From Pegea sp. RAD2-039 (Eukaryota; Chordata; Thaliacea; Salpida; Salpidae), in NCBI GenBank assembly GCA_034620365.1, contig JAQGEQ010000002.1, forward strand, positions 1 to 64,000: 64,000 nt of DNA, read 5' to 3'. Below the pieces are notes generated by a model that was not told where the DNA came from, ran no database searches, and worked only from the letters and a program-made list of their open reading frames with translations. Positions 24,655 through 36,343 of this stretch are shown one piece after another. A program made the translations under genes and the position numbers. Numbering within the stretch: position 1 is the stretch's first letter; every line of letters begins with the position of its first letter.

Positions 24655-25137
24655 ATGGTTTTTCCTCCTGCAAGAAAGATTTGGTGTGATGACGTCATAA
24701 ACCTTCTATCACACCATCGCGCTATTGAGCTTCCTGAATGATATCTTTAATTCGTTTTGAAGCAGATTCGACTCCTTCTTTAAAGGGAACACGAGTGGTG
24801 ATGACGTCACAAACCTCTCATCACACAATTGCCCTTTTGAACGTTCTGAATGATCTTAATTATTTGTTCTGAAGCAGATTTAACTCCTTCCTTATGACCC
24901 ATGATGGTAAACATTATATTAGGCAACACTCGATCTTCTACAAGTGGAAGACAATCATGAATTTCTGAGTTTCAATTCGAGGGCACTTACCAGGTTTGAA
25001 TTGAATACTGGTTCCTGTATCACGTTGCATTTACTTGATGATCTCTCCTCTTTACCCAATCACCATTCCGACAACTGCTCTTGGTACAGCAACCATCAAT
25101 TTTGGAACTGCATCATCAAAATTGGTGTGGTTGCGAG
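24655..25137 (-). pseudogene. FUBP-type KH-domain remnant, copy 2
   Basis: Exon 25137-24991 encodes NFDDAVPKLMVAVPRAVVGM, the GxxG region and RDTGTSIQFKP before GTAAGTG. The next exon starts at 24937 after CACTTGTAG and continues in phase with DRVLPNIMFTIMGHKEGVKS and ASEQIIKIIQNVQKG. The two-exon join gives a full KH fold order (strand, helix, GxxG, helix, strands, helix). Two in-frame TAA codons, one at the GxxG loop and one in the next helix, disable it. A second degenerate unit with SASKRIKDIIQEAQ follows toward 24700. Confidence 0.65.
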
Positions 25138-25339
25138 CTTAGAAAGAAGCCAAATTAGATCACATGATCATCCTCACACACTTACTTCAACAATACCGCT
25201 GTCATCTTGATCCGTCTTTTGTTGTGAGACTGAGCATCGTGCATTGCCTTTATTTCTTGAACAGCGTTGACGGCGTTATCTATTGTAAAATTATTTGTTG
25301 TATAAAGCTCCGTTGTAAACCATTTTAATGAAAAAGTAA

Positions 25340-25600
25340 AACCAAAACTGGTCATAACGCCGTCAAAGAGGTGATTGGGAAAGGAGGAGATATGATCAAG
25401 CAAATACAAATTCTTACATAAACCAAATGCTTTTCAGAACAGATCTGAACTGCCCAGTGTCCAAAGCTAATAGCACTACCACTGTAAAGGGTCCAACCTG
25501 TGGTGAAAAATTGAAAAGGGATCACGAGTGGTGATGACGTCACAAACATCACATCATCGCGCTATTGAACTTCCTGAATGATCTTGTTTATTCGTTTTGA
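25340..25600. pseudogene. Extra KH fragments in the 410-bp segment missing from copy 1
   Basis: On the plus strand 25344-25418 encodes AVKEVIGKGGDMIKQIQ, a well-kept KH GxxG motif, and then stops. On the minus strand 25600-25510 repeats the SASKR...IIQEVQ unit with a nearby TGACGTCA. Opposite orientations within 250 bp show local rearrangement of KH-domain pieces. Confidence 0.5.
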
Positions 25601-25919
25601 AGCAGATTCGTTATTACATTTATCATTAAAAGTAACATTAAAAGTGTCTTTTAAACTTTATCAAATGGAAAAGAATTTTTTATAACAACTATGAACAAAA
25701 ATAGAAAATAGTTTTTAAATGATTATCTAGAAGTTTAGATAGATTGACTTGCTTGAAAAATCTTATGATAAAAAAACATTTGTTTATATTATGTCATTTT
25801 TATCGAAACAAATAAACAGTAGCTTCCTTCCTTTACTTTGTATTGTTGTATTTCGCGTGATTCTTTTATTCAGTTTGCAAATTTTTGGTAAACAATTTTC
25901 CTATCAACCACAGTTCTTT

Positions 25920-26160
25920 AGTTTGTCAGAGACACAAAAATGACTTTTAACAAATTGCAGTATATGAAGTAGAAGAACTTTTTTCCCAGGTTATATTGCG
26001 TAAAGACATCAAATGAAGTCTGATCCGAAACATTTGAAACTTTTAATAAATCTTCAGTCCTTAGAATTCCAATTCTTTGTAGAGAGCTTAGAGACTTTTT
26101 TTGGTTTAGGAAGATGGGTTTATTACTTTTTAGATAAAGTACATTAATTCTCTATGAAAG
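25920..26160 (-). other. Conserved minus-strand ORF of unknown function, copy 2
   Basis: Duplicate of the frame at 4500-4745. It reads SLSSLQRIGILRTEDLLKVS and SDQTSFDVFTQYNLGKKFFY before the same stop. The open frame is kept and at least two residues differ (A to T, S to T). Family unknown. Confidence 0.35.
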
Positions 26161-26837
26161 GAAAGAGAGGCGGTGAGTCTGATATCAAATAGGAGCCACA
26201 AAGGAGATAGATTTGACAAAGCAAGAAGAGAGCTTTGTACTTTCACTTAAGATAAAAAGATGTTAATTAAAAGTTCTTATCCTTAATCCAGTCAACAAAC
26301 AAGATGATGTGTAAATAATATTGAACTGCTGGAGGTTAACCCGATATCCTGATGATAAGCTTTATGTAAAGAGTCAACATCATTTCAATAAACAAACTAA
26401 CATGATCTACTGATATTTGAGTCTAAGACAGCTCTTTTAGCTTAAATAGTTTAAAGAAAGTTCAAAAATGAACTTTTGTCAAGTTTAAATAAAATTCCAA
26501 TTTATTTCTAATCGGAGATTCAAGATAACATCAGATAGGATGTCTGTAAAGATAATAGTAAATATAATTGAAAAGCATCTTGTTGAATAGAAAGTTGCAA
26601 TAAAAGTAAATTTCTTAAAAGGACAGTTTAGCAAGTAACTAATTGATTCAATTAAAAATTTAATTAATTTAAAACTATTTGTTTATTGATATTTCGATTT
26701 TATTAATTACAATTCTTTCAACTAAAAACTTTTAAACCTTTCAAATTAACATCACAACAAATCGAGTGAATGAAACTTTTATTAAAACAACAAAATAAAC
26801 AACTTAAACAAATAAACAAAAAATCAAAGAAATAAAA

Positions 26838-29193
26838 TCAATTATGACTTCTCAGATGCTTTTTTAAAACAGAAGGACACATAAATCCTTTTTTACAAAT
26901 GCTGCAATTATGGGGAAAGTTTCTGGTGTGGTTGATGATTTCGTGTTGCTTCAAATTAGCTGATTGCGTGAATGATGTTGAGCAAAACTTGCAATGAAAC
27001 AACTTCTCGCCTGTGTGCATGCGTTTGTGTCTTGTAAGATTACATGATTGCCCAAATGACTTCCCACATTCACTACAAACAAAAGCTTTATGCTTCTCGT
27101 GAGTAGTAAGCATGTGTCTTTGTTTGCCACTTTCCAGACTAAAAGATTTTTCACAAATCTCACATTGATAAGTCTTCTTTAAGTGAACTGCCTCATTATG
27201 TTGTTTGAGGGTCCTTTTTTTTCCAAAGCTTTTTTCACACAAGCGACAAACAAAATCTTTCACTTTACTGTGGGTTATTTGATGTTGTTTTAGATTGCTT
27301 TTTAAATCAGCAGAATAGTTACAGAGATTGCATGGATACTTTTTATTAGATGGATGTTTTCTTTTAAGATGAAAATCAAAAATTTTCTTATCACCAAAAA
27401 TGTCTTCACAAAACTCGCAGTGATAAAGATCATCTGCAAAAAATTGTTTTGTTACAAAATTAATTTTATTCTAGTACAAGAAACATTATGAAGATATTTT
27501 TATACAAATAATTGAAAAAGTTTAATTTACTTCTTTTGAGTAATTGAGGATTCCTTTTCAGTTTCTTTATTTCTTTCTGAGGACTTTTAGCTGGAAAAAG
27601 TTACTTGTAGTTATTCATAAGATTGTTTTTGTGACTAATTAGATTAGTTAACTTTTTAGAAGTTTTTAATTAAAGTAATTCTTAAATAATTTTATATTAT
27701 TTTACTAAATAAATATCTTCTAACTTTTATTTTCATCTTTTGGGGCATCTTCTAAATCTTCATGTTCATTATCAAGAACATTTTCAAGCATTTTTTCATT
27801 ATCATCTGCAGTATCCTCATTGTCATCTTTATCACCATCACCAAGAGCGTTCTTTATTTGATCTTCATAATCACAACCATCAACAGCAATTTTGATGTGA
27901 TCTTCATCATCACAACCATCCAGAGCATTTTCAATGTGATCTTTATTTCCATTTTCAAAATCGCAATCATTAACGTCATTTAGATCTTTTGGGGCATCTT
28001 CATGTTCATTATCAAGAACAATTTCAAGCAGTTTTTCATTGCCATCTTCATCACCATCACCAAGAGCGTTCTTCATTTGATCTTCATCATCAAGAACATT
28101 TCCATCCAAATTTTCATAATCATCACTTTCAACAACATCTTTAACTGTATCTTTAGCAACAGAATCATCATCCAATTTATTTTGGTTGTTAGTTTTATTA
28201 GTCAAAAGAAGTTGTTCTTGAAAGACTTCAGGACATTCTGTAACAATAAGATCAATTGAAAACCCCTGGTTGCTAGTTCTATTGGTCATGTTAAGGGTTT
28301 TAGTGCTATTCCTTATCAAAACAGATCACTATTATTTAATAATAATATACTATCTATAATGTAAATGGGTTACTGTTCGTAACCTATTAAAATAACATAG
28401 TTATAAAATCAAACACCAAAAACATAAACAAACAATAAAATCATATATTATAACATCATAAGACCATTTAAACTTGAAATTTACCTTCTTCAACCAATAT
28501 TCTAGAAGAATTGAAATGTTGTTGTTGTTTAGGCTGAAAAGAAATTTGGTTTTCTATTAGTTCTGCCTTAAAAAGGTATAAAGCAAATAAAAATCCCAGT
28601 AAAATTATACAATCTAGATTATTTGTGAATAAAAGATTACAAGCAGTTAAGTAAAAATAATAGTAAAATCAGCTATCAAATTATTATTGTTATATGTAGA
28701 AACAACTAACATTTTGAGAGTAAACATAAATCAACAAAATAAAGATACTTACAAAGGTTTCAGATGAAGATACAGTGTTTATATCTCCCCCTTGACTTGT
28801 AGAAGCAACAGATTCTTCAGATAGCATATCAGAGGTGTTATTATCATCATGTGAAGCCATTGTCAATAAACCATTTCCATTATTTTGTCTTTTTGCTTCA
28901 TAATGTTGTACAATTTGATACTTTGCATACTCTATTTCTGAAGGACTCCAACTTATTTTATTCTGAAGCCTTTTCATGTTAAACCAACGCTGAATGAATT
29001 TATATGAAAGGCCAGACTTTTCAGAGAGTTTAATTAGTTGATCTTCTGGTGGATAAGGGAAAGCACAAAAATAGTTTATAAATTCTAACTCAATAGTGGG
29101 AAGAATAAAATTATCTGCAGGAGTTTCATCAGCTACAGCATAATTATTCTCTTCTAACCACAAATCAGTTGTAATAACTTGATAAAATTCCAT
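26838..29193 (-). CDS. Gene C: homeodomain-like insert, acidic repeats and seven C2H2 fingers
   Basis: Minus-strand exons are 29193-28753, 28533-28485, 28237-27725, 27590-27531 and 27433-26838. They total 1659 nt (552 aa), all in phase. Exon 1 is 45 codons longer than in B. The extra part is homeodomain-like: YPPEDQLIKLSEKSGLS then YKFIQRWFNMKRLQNK, with helix-3 WF and the final Arg but Met where the usual Asn51 stands. Exon 3 holds tandem acidic repeats such as DGCDDEDHIKIAVDGCDYED. The last exon has seven C2H2 fingers (YHCEFC to HNCSIC). This predicts a nuclear transcription regulator with two DNA-binding domain types. All splice sites look normal. It is the only intact homeodomain-bearing member here. 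Confidence 0.8.
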
Positions 29194-29689
29194 TATTATC
29201 AATTACTAAATCTGTTTATAACAGAAATATTAATAAGCTTAACTTAAGTTTAATTAAATAAGAAAGGTTTTCCATAAAACTTATACAACAATTCAAACTA
29301 TTCAATTTATATTTTAGTTTATAAAGGTACATCTAAATATAAAAATGCATAAAAATATCTATAAACAAACTTCAAAATAGAATTAATTATTTTAAAATCA
29401 TGATAAAAAACAATGAAAATAAAAATCACTGCAATAAACATTTAATATAAAAAGTTAAAAGACTTTTTGTTAATAAACATCATGAAAGACTGTTTTTAAG
29501 GATTAAGAACAAAACTAAAATAATCTGATATTAATTTTATAAAATTTAAGAAGTAAAATTTGATGATATTTTGTAAGATTAAATCAAAATAATTTAGTAG
29601 AATTAGAATAAAATAATCTCTTAAAACTTTAAATATTCAAAATAATTCTTAAAAGGAGATTTATTTTTAAATAAATGAAAATTATCTCT

Positions 29690-29992
29690 TGTACAGAAAA
29701 TATAAAGTAGAAAATTCATAGAATGCAAACTACAATCTTAAGTATAAAAAAGATGAAATTGAAGGTGACACGACAGTAGAGAAAGTAAAATTGGTAACGG
29801 CAACTGTTCACGTAAATCAAAAATTTTTATCTGAAGTTAAACTAAAGATTATCCTTACCATCCTTTATTTAATTGTTTATCTCAGTGACCTTAAAAATCT
29901 GAACATTTCCACCAAATTTTTCAAAAGTCTTTCACAAACAACAATAAATGTAAAAACATTATTCTTAAAGCAAAAAATTGTTCTCAATTACT
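29690..29992 (+). other. Conserved exon-like ORF, copy 1
   Basis: After an ATTCATAG the frame reads NANYNLKYKKDEIEGDTTVE, then KVKLVTATVHVNQKFLSEVK, open to a stop at 29992. The first 45 codons look like real protein sequence and are nearly unchanged in copies at 33200-33010 (-), 53845-53980 (+) and 62440-62580 (+). The 54-kb copy has a frameshift just after NQKF. Each copy lies 500-700 bp upstream of a family-1 start on the opposite strand. I do not recognise the family. Confidence 0.4.
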
Positions 29993-30059
29993 AAATCTGT
30001 TTAAATAAAAAATATTGATAAGCTTAACTTAAGTTTAATTGAAAAGAAAGTTTTCCTAA

Positions 30060-31344
30060 ATACCAAATGTATAAATCATAAATAAATAAATAAAGACCTT
30101 ATAAATCTATATATAAATCTTATTAAAAAATAAAATTGTTTATCCCAGTGAAATGTATCAACAACATCTCTAAGAATCTGTTGTTTTAAGAACAGGTAAG
30201 CTTCACAGAAATAGTTTTAAACATTTAGAATCTAATAAAACAAATTAAAAAATGATTTAAATAAAAGCTAAATACTAAAGAAGAAAATCAAATTATTTTT
30301 ATAAAATAAATTAAAGCTTACAAATAACTTACAAATATTTTTTTATAAATCTTGATAAAATAAAACAAAGAGAAAAATTATAAACATCTCAATTAAGGTT
30401 TTATTTATGTATAAAAACACATTTTGTTATAAAGAAGATAAACGAATTGTTTATCTCAACTTAACATGATTAGAATAATAAGTTTTATTAAAAAGAAAAT
30501 AAATATTTGAATAATAAACAGGACTAGAAAAAATAGTAAATCAAAAATTATGAAAAAGTAATAATATAAGTAATTCTTTGTTTATTTAAGTATTTCTTAA
30601 CTTATTTCTAATAAATCAAAATAAATTAATAAAATAAATAGAAATTCAGATAGCTAGTTACAGAATAGAACCATTGCTATAAATTTACATTTTTTTAATG
30701 TTATGATGTCTAGTTATATATTTAAGTAAATTTAATTATATATTTAAAGTATTTTATTATAATTGTAACCGAATTTAATAAATAATATTTCATCCTTTCA
30801 TATTTTAAATAATATAAAACATTAAAAGTTGAAAAGAAATCATAAATTTAATTTAATTAATTAGTTTAAGGAAAAACTTTCCATTAAATATATAAAAATA
30901 ATTTTAATTTAAGTCTAAATAAAATAATTTTAATTTAGAAATATTTATTAAAAATCAAAATCATAAAAAATCAAATCTTTAAAATAATTAAAATCAAATT
31001 TTTGCAGAAAATTATAATATCAAATCTACTTAATAATAAATACTTTAAATAAAATATTTTTTATAAATTATTTAATTAAAGAAAACCGACTTATATTAAA
31101 CCTTACATATTTAATTTATTTAGCAAAACTTTAAACTTACTTAGTAAAACAGCAAATTTAAAATAAGAAAGAGAAACTAATTTAAATATTTCTAATATGT
31201 AAATAAATTTATTTAATAAAAGGATAAACAAATAAAACTAAATTCAAAACCTTTAATATCTTCAGATACTTCCTTTACAAAATCAAATTTGTTTTCTTCA
31301 TAAATATAATATTTTTCTGCAAAATCAGAACACTTAGTGTTCAT
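30060..31344 (-). other. Family-2 small gene, minus-strand copy at 31 kb
   Basis: The start exon at 31344-31251 is identical in length (94 nt) and nearly identical in product to 8721-8814. Downstream AT-rich intron sequence matches 9000-9600. A short block near 30190-30150 encodes ILRDVVDTF after an AACAG acceptor and recurs at 45765 and 62640. The coiled-coil exon is not seen in this copy. Confidence 0.35.
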
Positions 31345-31827
31345 TTTTAACACTTAAACGATAATTCAAATCGACCTAAACGTGTCTCACTGGTTTTGTT
31401 TCATTTGTTTAAGTCTAGTTTGAAACTGATGACATGACTAATATGGCGTTTTGATGTCTATAAATGGTTTAGTTTTAAAACTATCGTGAAATGTAAACCT
31501 AAAATCATTTTTAAAGAGCTGTTTAACTCTTGTTTTGACTATTTACTTCAGAATTAATTTAGAAGAAGCTAATTTAATAAGATAAGAATTAAAGTTTCCT
31601 AACAACTTTGGTCTACTCTACTAAAATATAAATTATTTATGACTAACACCTTAACATCATTTCAAAATAATGAGATAAAAACTGTTCTGGTATATAACAT
31701 TTATCAAAAAAGTAAACAAAAAATATTGACCTGAATAATAAAGTTTTATTCATTTGTTCATTATTAAACATTTCAAAATTCTTAATTAATACTAGAAGTC
31801 AAAAGATACTACAAATTTTGACACAAA

Positions 31828-32880
31828 ATGTTTGAATTAATTTATCAAAATATATTCTACATTGACTTTGTTTTCCATAATAATAGAAGAAATATACGTT
31901 TTCAAAATTTGAATATTCAAAATTTGAAGAGTTATAAGTTGGTTTCTTTCACATAATGTAACTAAAAAAACTTTATCAAGACATTTTTAGGTTTTCTGCA
32001 TTTGAAAAAATGTGTTTTTTAATTAGTTTTTGATCAATTTTTAAGTTAAAATAATTAAAATTTAGTAATTCACATCTTTAAGAAAACTTGTATTCTTGAA
32101 GAAATTTTCGTGGTTTTATACAATCGTAATTTAACTTTTAGTTTAACTAAAATACTTTATAAAAAAAAAAGATTTTCAATTTATCATTTACAATCTAAAA
32201 AAGTTATTCATCCTGATTTTGTACCTATACGTTATAAAGTTATCGTATCTTTTCAATAATTATATTTTGGGTTTTACTTTTTCATTAAATTGGTTTACAA
32301 CGGAACTTTTAAGGGGACATTTAAAGCAGTTTATTATCCGTAAATTCGAGAATATATTTTGCTTTTACGGAATGGGCTAGTCTTTTCTTGATTACTATTT
32401 CACTTTTCAAAATTACAAAAGCAAACTTTTGAGTTTGGGCGTTTCCATTCTAGGAGAGTTTCTGTTCATTTTTCATTTTTTGTCATCGAGTTAGGATGTT
32501 AAATTTAACGCTGATAATTGCTAAATATCTAGTTTAATTGTTAAAAGTTCATATTGATCTAGCTTTATCTCTTTATAAATTATTATACTGAGTTTATAGC
32601 AGCTCTTTACAAGCAAACATTTATTTAGTGCATATATTTAGGTTCAGAAGTTTTGTTAATGGTTTTTTAGATGCTTTTTCTTACATATTGTTTTTTTTTG
32701 CTTTCATTATTTTAAGGACTTTTTGACTTTCATTAATTTTTCAAAAACAGAAAAATTTCATGATCTTATAAATACCAAAATAGTGTAAAATTTGGTGTTA
32801 CCTTTGGTATTTAGAAAAACTTTCTTTTCAATTAAACTTAAGTTAAGCTTATCAATATTTTTTATTTAAACAGATTTAGT
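31828..32880 (+). repeat. MFEL ORF repeat plus promoter-like repeat without a gene
   Basis: This copy has the same order as 12413-13940: the short MFEL frame, the 480-bp promoter-like repeat with TATAAATA at 32767-32774, then AAACAGATTTAGTAATTGA. After that it switches to the conserved exon-like ORF (33010-33200, minus) instead of a family-1 ATG. It appears to be a promoter block whose start exon was replaced. Confidence 0.6.
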
Positions 32881-33678
32881 AATTGAGAAAAATTTTTTGC
32901 TTTAAGAATAATGTTTTTACATTTATTGTTGTTTGTGAAAGATTTTTGAAAGATTTGGTGGAAATGCTCAGATTTTTAAGGTCACTGAGATAAACAATTA
33001 AATAAAGGATGGTAAGGATAATCTTTAGTTTAACTTCAGATAAAAAATTTTTGATTTAGGTGAACAGTTGTCGTTACCAATTTTACTTTCTCTACTGTCG
33101 TGTCACCTTCAATTTCATCTTTTTTATACTTAAGATTGTAGTTTGCATTCTATGAATTTTCTACTTTATATTTTCTGTACAAGAGATAATTTTCATTTAT
33201 TTAAAAATAAATCTCCTTTTAAGAATTATTTTGAATATTTAAAGTTTTAAGAGATTATTTTATTCTAATTCTACTAAATTATTTTGATTTAATCTTACAA
33301 AATATCATCAAATTTTACTTCTTAAATTTCATAAAATTAATATCAGATTATTTTAGTTTTGTTCTTAATCCTTAAAAACAGTCTTTCATGATGTTTATTA
33401 AAAAAAAGTCTTTTAACTTTTTATATTAAATGTTTATTGCAGTGATTTTTATTTTCATTGTTTTTTATCATGATTTTAAAATAATTAATTCTATTTTGAA
33501 GTTTGTTTATAAATATTTTTATGCATTTTTATATTTAGATGTACATTTATAAACTAAAATATAAATTGAATAGTTTGAATTGTTGTATAAGTTTTATGGA
33601 AAACCTTTCTTTTTTAATTAAACTTAAGTTAAGCTTATTAATATTTCTTTTATAAACAGACTTAGTAATTGATAATAA

Positions 33679-33900
33679 TGGAAGTTTATCAAGTTATTAC
33701 AGGTGATTTGTGTTTAGAAGAGATATTTACTAATCTATTTGTAATCTTTTATAAGTAAATAATCTACTTTTTATAATTTTACTGGGATTCTTATTTGCTT
33801 TATAGGTTTGTAAGGCAGAACTAATACAAGACCAAATTTATTTTTAGCCTAAACAACAAAAAGATTTCAATTCTTCAAGATTATTGTTGAAGAAGGTAAA
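33679..33900 (+). pseudogene. Truncated family-1 start exon, plus copy
   Basis: The frame begins MEVYQVITGDLCLEEIFTNL and stops at TAA after FVIFYK. The join between exon 1 and intron-1 sequence is the same as in gene A and in the 61.9-kb copy, so all three descend from one deletion. Exon-2 sequence follows at 33849-33896 with one base fewer than in intact members. The frame does not reach the tail exon at 34134, so this copy is probably not translated as a family-1 protein. Confidence 0.55.
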
Positions 33901-34133
33901 TTTCAACTTTAAATGATCTTATGATGTTATAATATATGATTTTATTGTTTGTTTATGTTTTTGTGTTTGATTTTATAACTAAGTTATTTTAATATTGGAA
34001 GTTTAATATAATGAACTGAGCAAACCTTTGAACTAATATTGTTAAAGTATTTGATAAATCTTTTCTTAAACTGGTTTTTATAAATTTAAACTTTTAATAA
34101 TCTAATGACTGTTAATATTATTGCCTGACCAAG

Positions 34134-34320
34134 AAATTGTGATACAAGTTTATATTCAACAAAATGTTTAACTTCAAACAACAAATTTGATTTCAAAGGA
34201 TCAAAAACTGATAGTGAAGATTGTGGTGGATGTGAAAGTTGTTTTAATCAACCAAAGATTAAAAGAAGAAAGTTGGAAAGTAAAACTGTTCTAAGTACAA
34301 CTTCTAAACTAAAGTTTTAA
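34134..34320 (+). CDS. Cysteine-rich and basic tail exon, copy 1
   Basis: The open terminal exon reads KGSKTDSEDCGGCESCFNQ then PKIKRRKLESKTVLSTTSKL and a stop. It has CxxCxxC-type spacing followed by a basic, nuclear-localisation-like segment. The same exon recurs at about 61468-61268 on the minus strand, and its SEDCGGCESCF core recurs at 45460-45420 behind the coiled-coil exon of family 2. The start is uncertain (acceptor CCAAG at 34133 assumed). Family unknown. Confidence 0.45.
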
Positions 34321-34439
34321 TGTTTCTAGTGTTATAAGTAATTACAAATAATGAAATATTTATTACTAACAGTAACCCATGTACATTATAGATAATATAT
34401 TATTATTAAATAATAGTGATCTGTTTTGATCAGGAATCA

Positions 34440-34482
34440 AAATCTCCTCCTTTCCCAATCACACCCGTTAGTTCAGAGGAAA
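34440..34482 (-). pseudogene. KH GxxG fragment fused to the family-1 intron 2/exon 3 edge
   Basis: The family-1 sequence ends at GATCAGGAATC and continues directly into the complement of a KH loop coding sequence (minus strand QSGVIGKGGDF). The same junction, inverted, is at about 61115-61160, so the fusion predates that duplication. Confidence 0.45.
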
Positions 34483-34699
34483 TAAAAAGATTAAAGAAGA
34501 AAAAGAATTGGTAAAAACTGCAGCTTTCATCTTTACTTTCTCTATTGTAGTGATGTATAAATCAAAGTATAGAAATAAATAATAAATAGCCATAAATCAT
34601 TTTCAGTTTAAATACTCGGTTATTTTTTATTTGTAATTTTTCATTTTTCTATTTGTTTGTTATATTTTACATCGCTTGTTACTGAATATTTTGAAACAT

Positions 34700-35220
34700 T
34701 TACTGGTTTCCACCTCTTCACTGTCTCATACTTTCATTGATTCGCATTTCGACGATTCTTGAACAACATTCACTTTTTCGGTCGCCAACTGAACATCGTG
34801 TTGTCTAAACACGACTAAGTCAAGTTACCCAAAGACGGTCTGGATCTTGGAAATCTAACTCAGGTAAATTCATGTGGTTATAGGGAGCTGTTGTTGATGT
34901 GATCTTCATCAGGACTACAATCATTCACCTCTTCATCGATTCAAGGAGCCAGGATCAAAGAACTTTAAGAATATCTTTCCTCCATCTGAAGTCTGATCTT
35001 TCTAATATTCCGTGAGTCCTACTTGCTTCATCACTTGTAAATCAGCTGACTTCGTCTTCATAGCATCGAGATCACTGAGGAGTTTATCACTGATCTCTTC
35101 GCTAAACATGAAACTGTTCACAGCTTTAAATTCTTCGCGTAAGCTTCTTGATCTTCTTTAAAATCCTTACTTGACATCAATTTCATCTTCAGGAAAGATC
35201 AAAAGATGGCTTTTTATAAT
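34700..35220 (-). pseudogene. Unidentified degraded exons of higher GC content
   Basis: Composition here is clearly less AT-rich. The minus strand has a 46-codon open stretch, SRSLREEFKAVNSFMFSEEI, then SDKLLSDLDAMKTKSADLQ, ending at a stop near 35000. A second stretch near 34900-34830 reads [18 protein letters not shown] before a stop. Both look like coding exons but I cannot link them or identify a family. They may be one more captured gene fragment. Confidence 0.35.
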
Positions 35221-35677
35221 TTTTTATAAGTCTGTTAAGTTCTTACTGTAAACTTTCGTTAATAATCTTTTAAGTTTTAAATACTTTTTTATAATTGCTA
35301 TAATTATTTAAAAACGTTTTCAAATTGAATTGTTTTTTAAGACTAATTATATTTTTTGACCGTTTGAAATCACTGGTAAATTTTGAAAACTAGATATTTA
35401 ATAATATAAAAAAAAGAAAATATTTCATAACACAATATCTGTTGGCAGATTTCTGTAAACAATTTCTTTATTTTAATGTAATAAACAGTTCAAGTAAAGA
35501 AAATATTTGTGGCAAAAGTAGTAGTAACGATAAATAATTATAAAAATTATAGCTGTTTGTTCAAGTTTTTGGTAAGATTTTACATATCATCGATTTTTGA
35601 TAATAATCATATCAAGCAATTGTATTTTTAGTATAAAGTTTTGCTGTTCTTTGTGTAAAAGCAACAATTTGGATATA

Positions 35678-36078
35678 ATGAAATCGTAAGTAATACAATC
35701 GTTATATTCACAATTCTAATGATAAACAGCCATACCATTTATTTGATTAACTTTCGCGTCATATTGTTGATGATTTGACTAAAGGTTTGATAAAATTATT
35801 TTAAAGTATCGGAATAGAAGCTGATCCTCAATTAAATGGACGACTCGTTATGTTGATTGATGAAGACTGGATTAACAGCTCTCTCCTGCTTGAAGATATT
35901 TATGTTCCACTAGATGAGTTACCTGACCAAGACCAGGTAAAAACTTGACTAGTTTTCAAGATCGACTTTTTAAGTTGTATAAATTGGATTTAAATTAAAT
36001 ATTTTAACAAAGGAAAATGGAAGACCCAAGGAGACTGTAAAAGACATAGAAAAGAAGTGGATTGATGATGGGTTTTGA
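35678..36078 (+). CDS. ANAPC13: Anaphase-promoting complex subunit 13 (APC13), 3' end disrupted
   Basis: Exons are 35678-35685, 35807-35936 and 36013-36078, with GTAAGT and GTAAAA donors and in-phase joins. The protein reads MKSIGIEADPQLNGRLVMLI, then DEDWINSSLLLEDIYVPL, DELPDQDQ and KETVKDIEKKWIDDG. This matches the small APC13/SWM1 subunit of the APC/C ubiquitin ligase from its N-terminal region through the KWxD motif. After DDG the frame ends at F-stop (67 aa) because about 1.3 kb of unrelated DNA interrupts it. The displaced tail GLQSFSIKKIK lies at 37380-37412. Function may survive, since only about ten C-terminal residues are lost. The 8-nt first exon is inferred. Confidence 0.72.
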
Positions 36079-36343
36079 TTTGGATTATTTAGTTGTAAAC
36101 TTTCTGCATTTTCAATTTTATCAGCATGTTACCTAGATAGAAATCCGGACATGCCATAAGTTTCATAGTCGTGTCTGTGGATATATCAAAACATGAAATT
36201 ATAAAATTCGAATATTTAAAAGATCATTTTACAAGATCTGAATGGATTCTTACAGAGTAATAATTTCTTTTTGTTCTAAGACATCCTCTGGGTTTTGATT
36301 TGGATTATTTAGTTGTAAACTTTCTGCATTTTCAATTTTATCA
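36069..36343. repeat. 55-bp direct repeat pair
   Basis: The segment starting GGTTTTGATTTGGATTATTT occurs at about 36069-36123 and again at 36289-36343, with one or two differences. The first copy begins exactly where APC13 sequence stops, so it marks the rearrangement junction. Confidence 0.8.

Larger units (their letters stand above)
21955..27950 (+). repeat. Direct segmental duplication, copy 2
   Basis: Same order and orientation as 950-6560. It differs by small indels, by about 410 bp near 25330-25735 that copy 1 lacks and that hold a further KH-like piece, and by an intact acidic exon 3 in the zinc-finger gene where copy 1 is 5'-truncated. The 5' edge near 21955 is where similarity to the left copy begins. 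Upstream the two differ. Confidence 0.85.
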
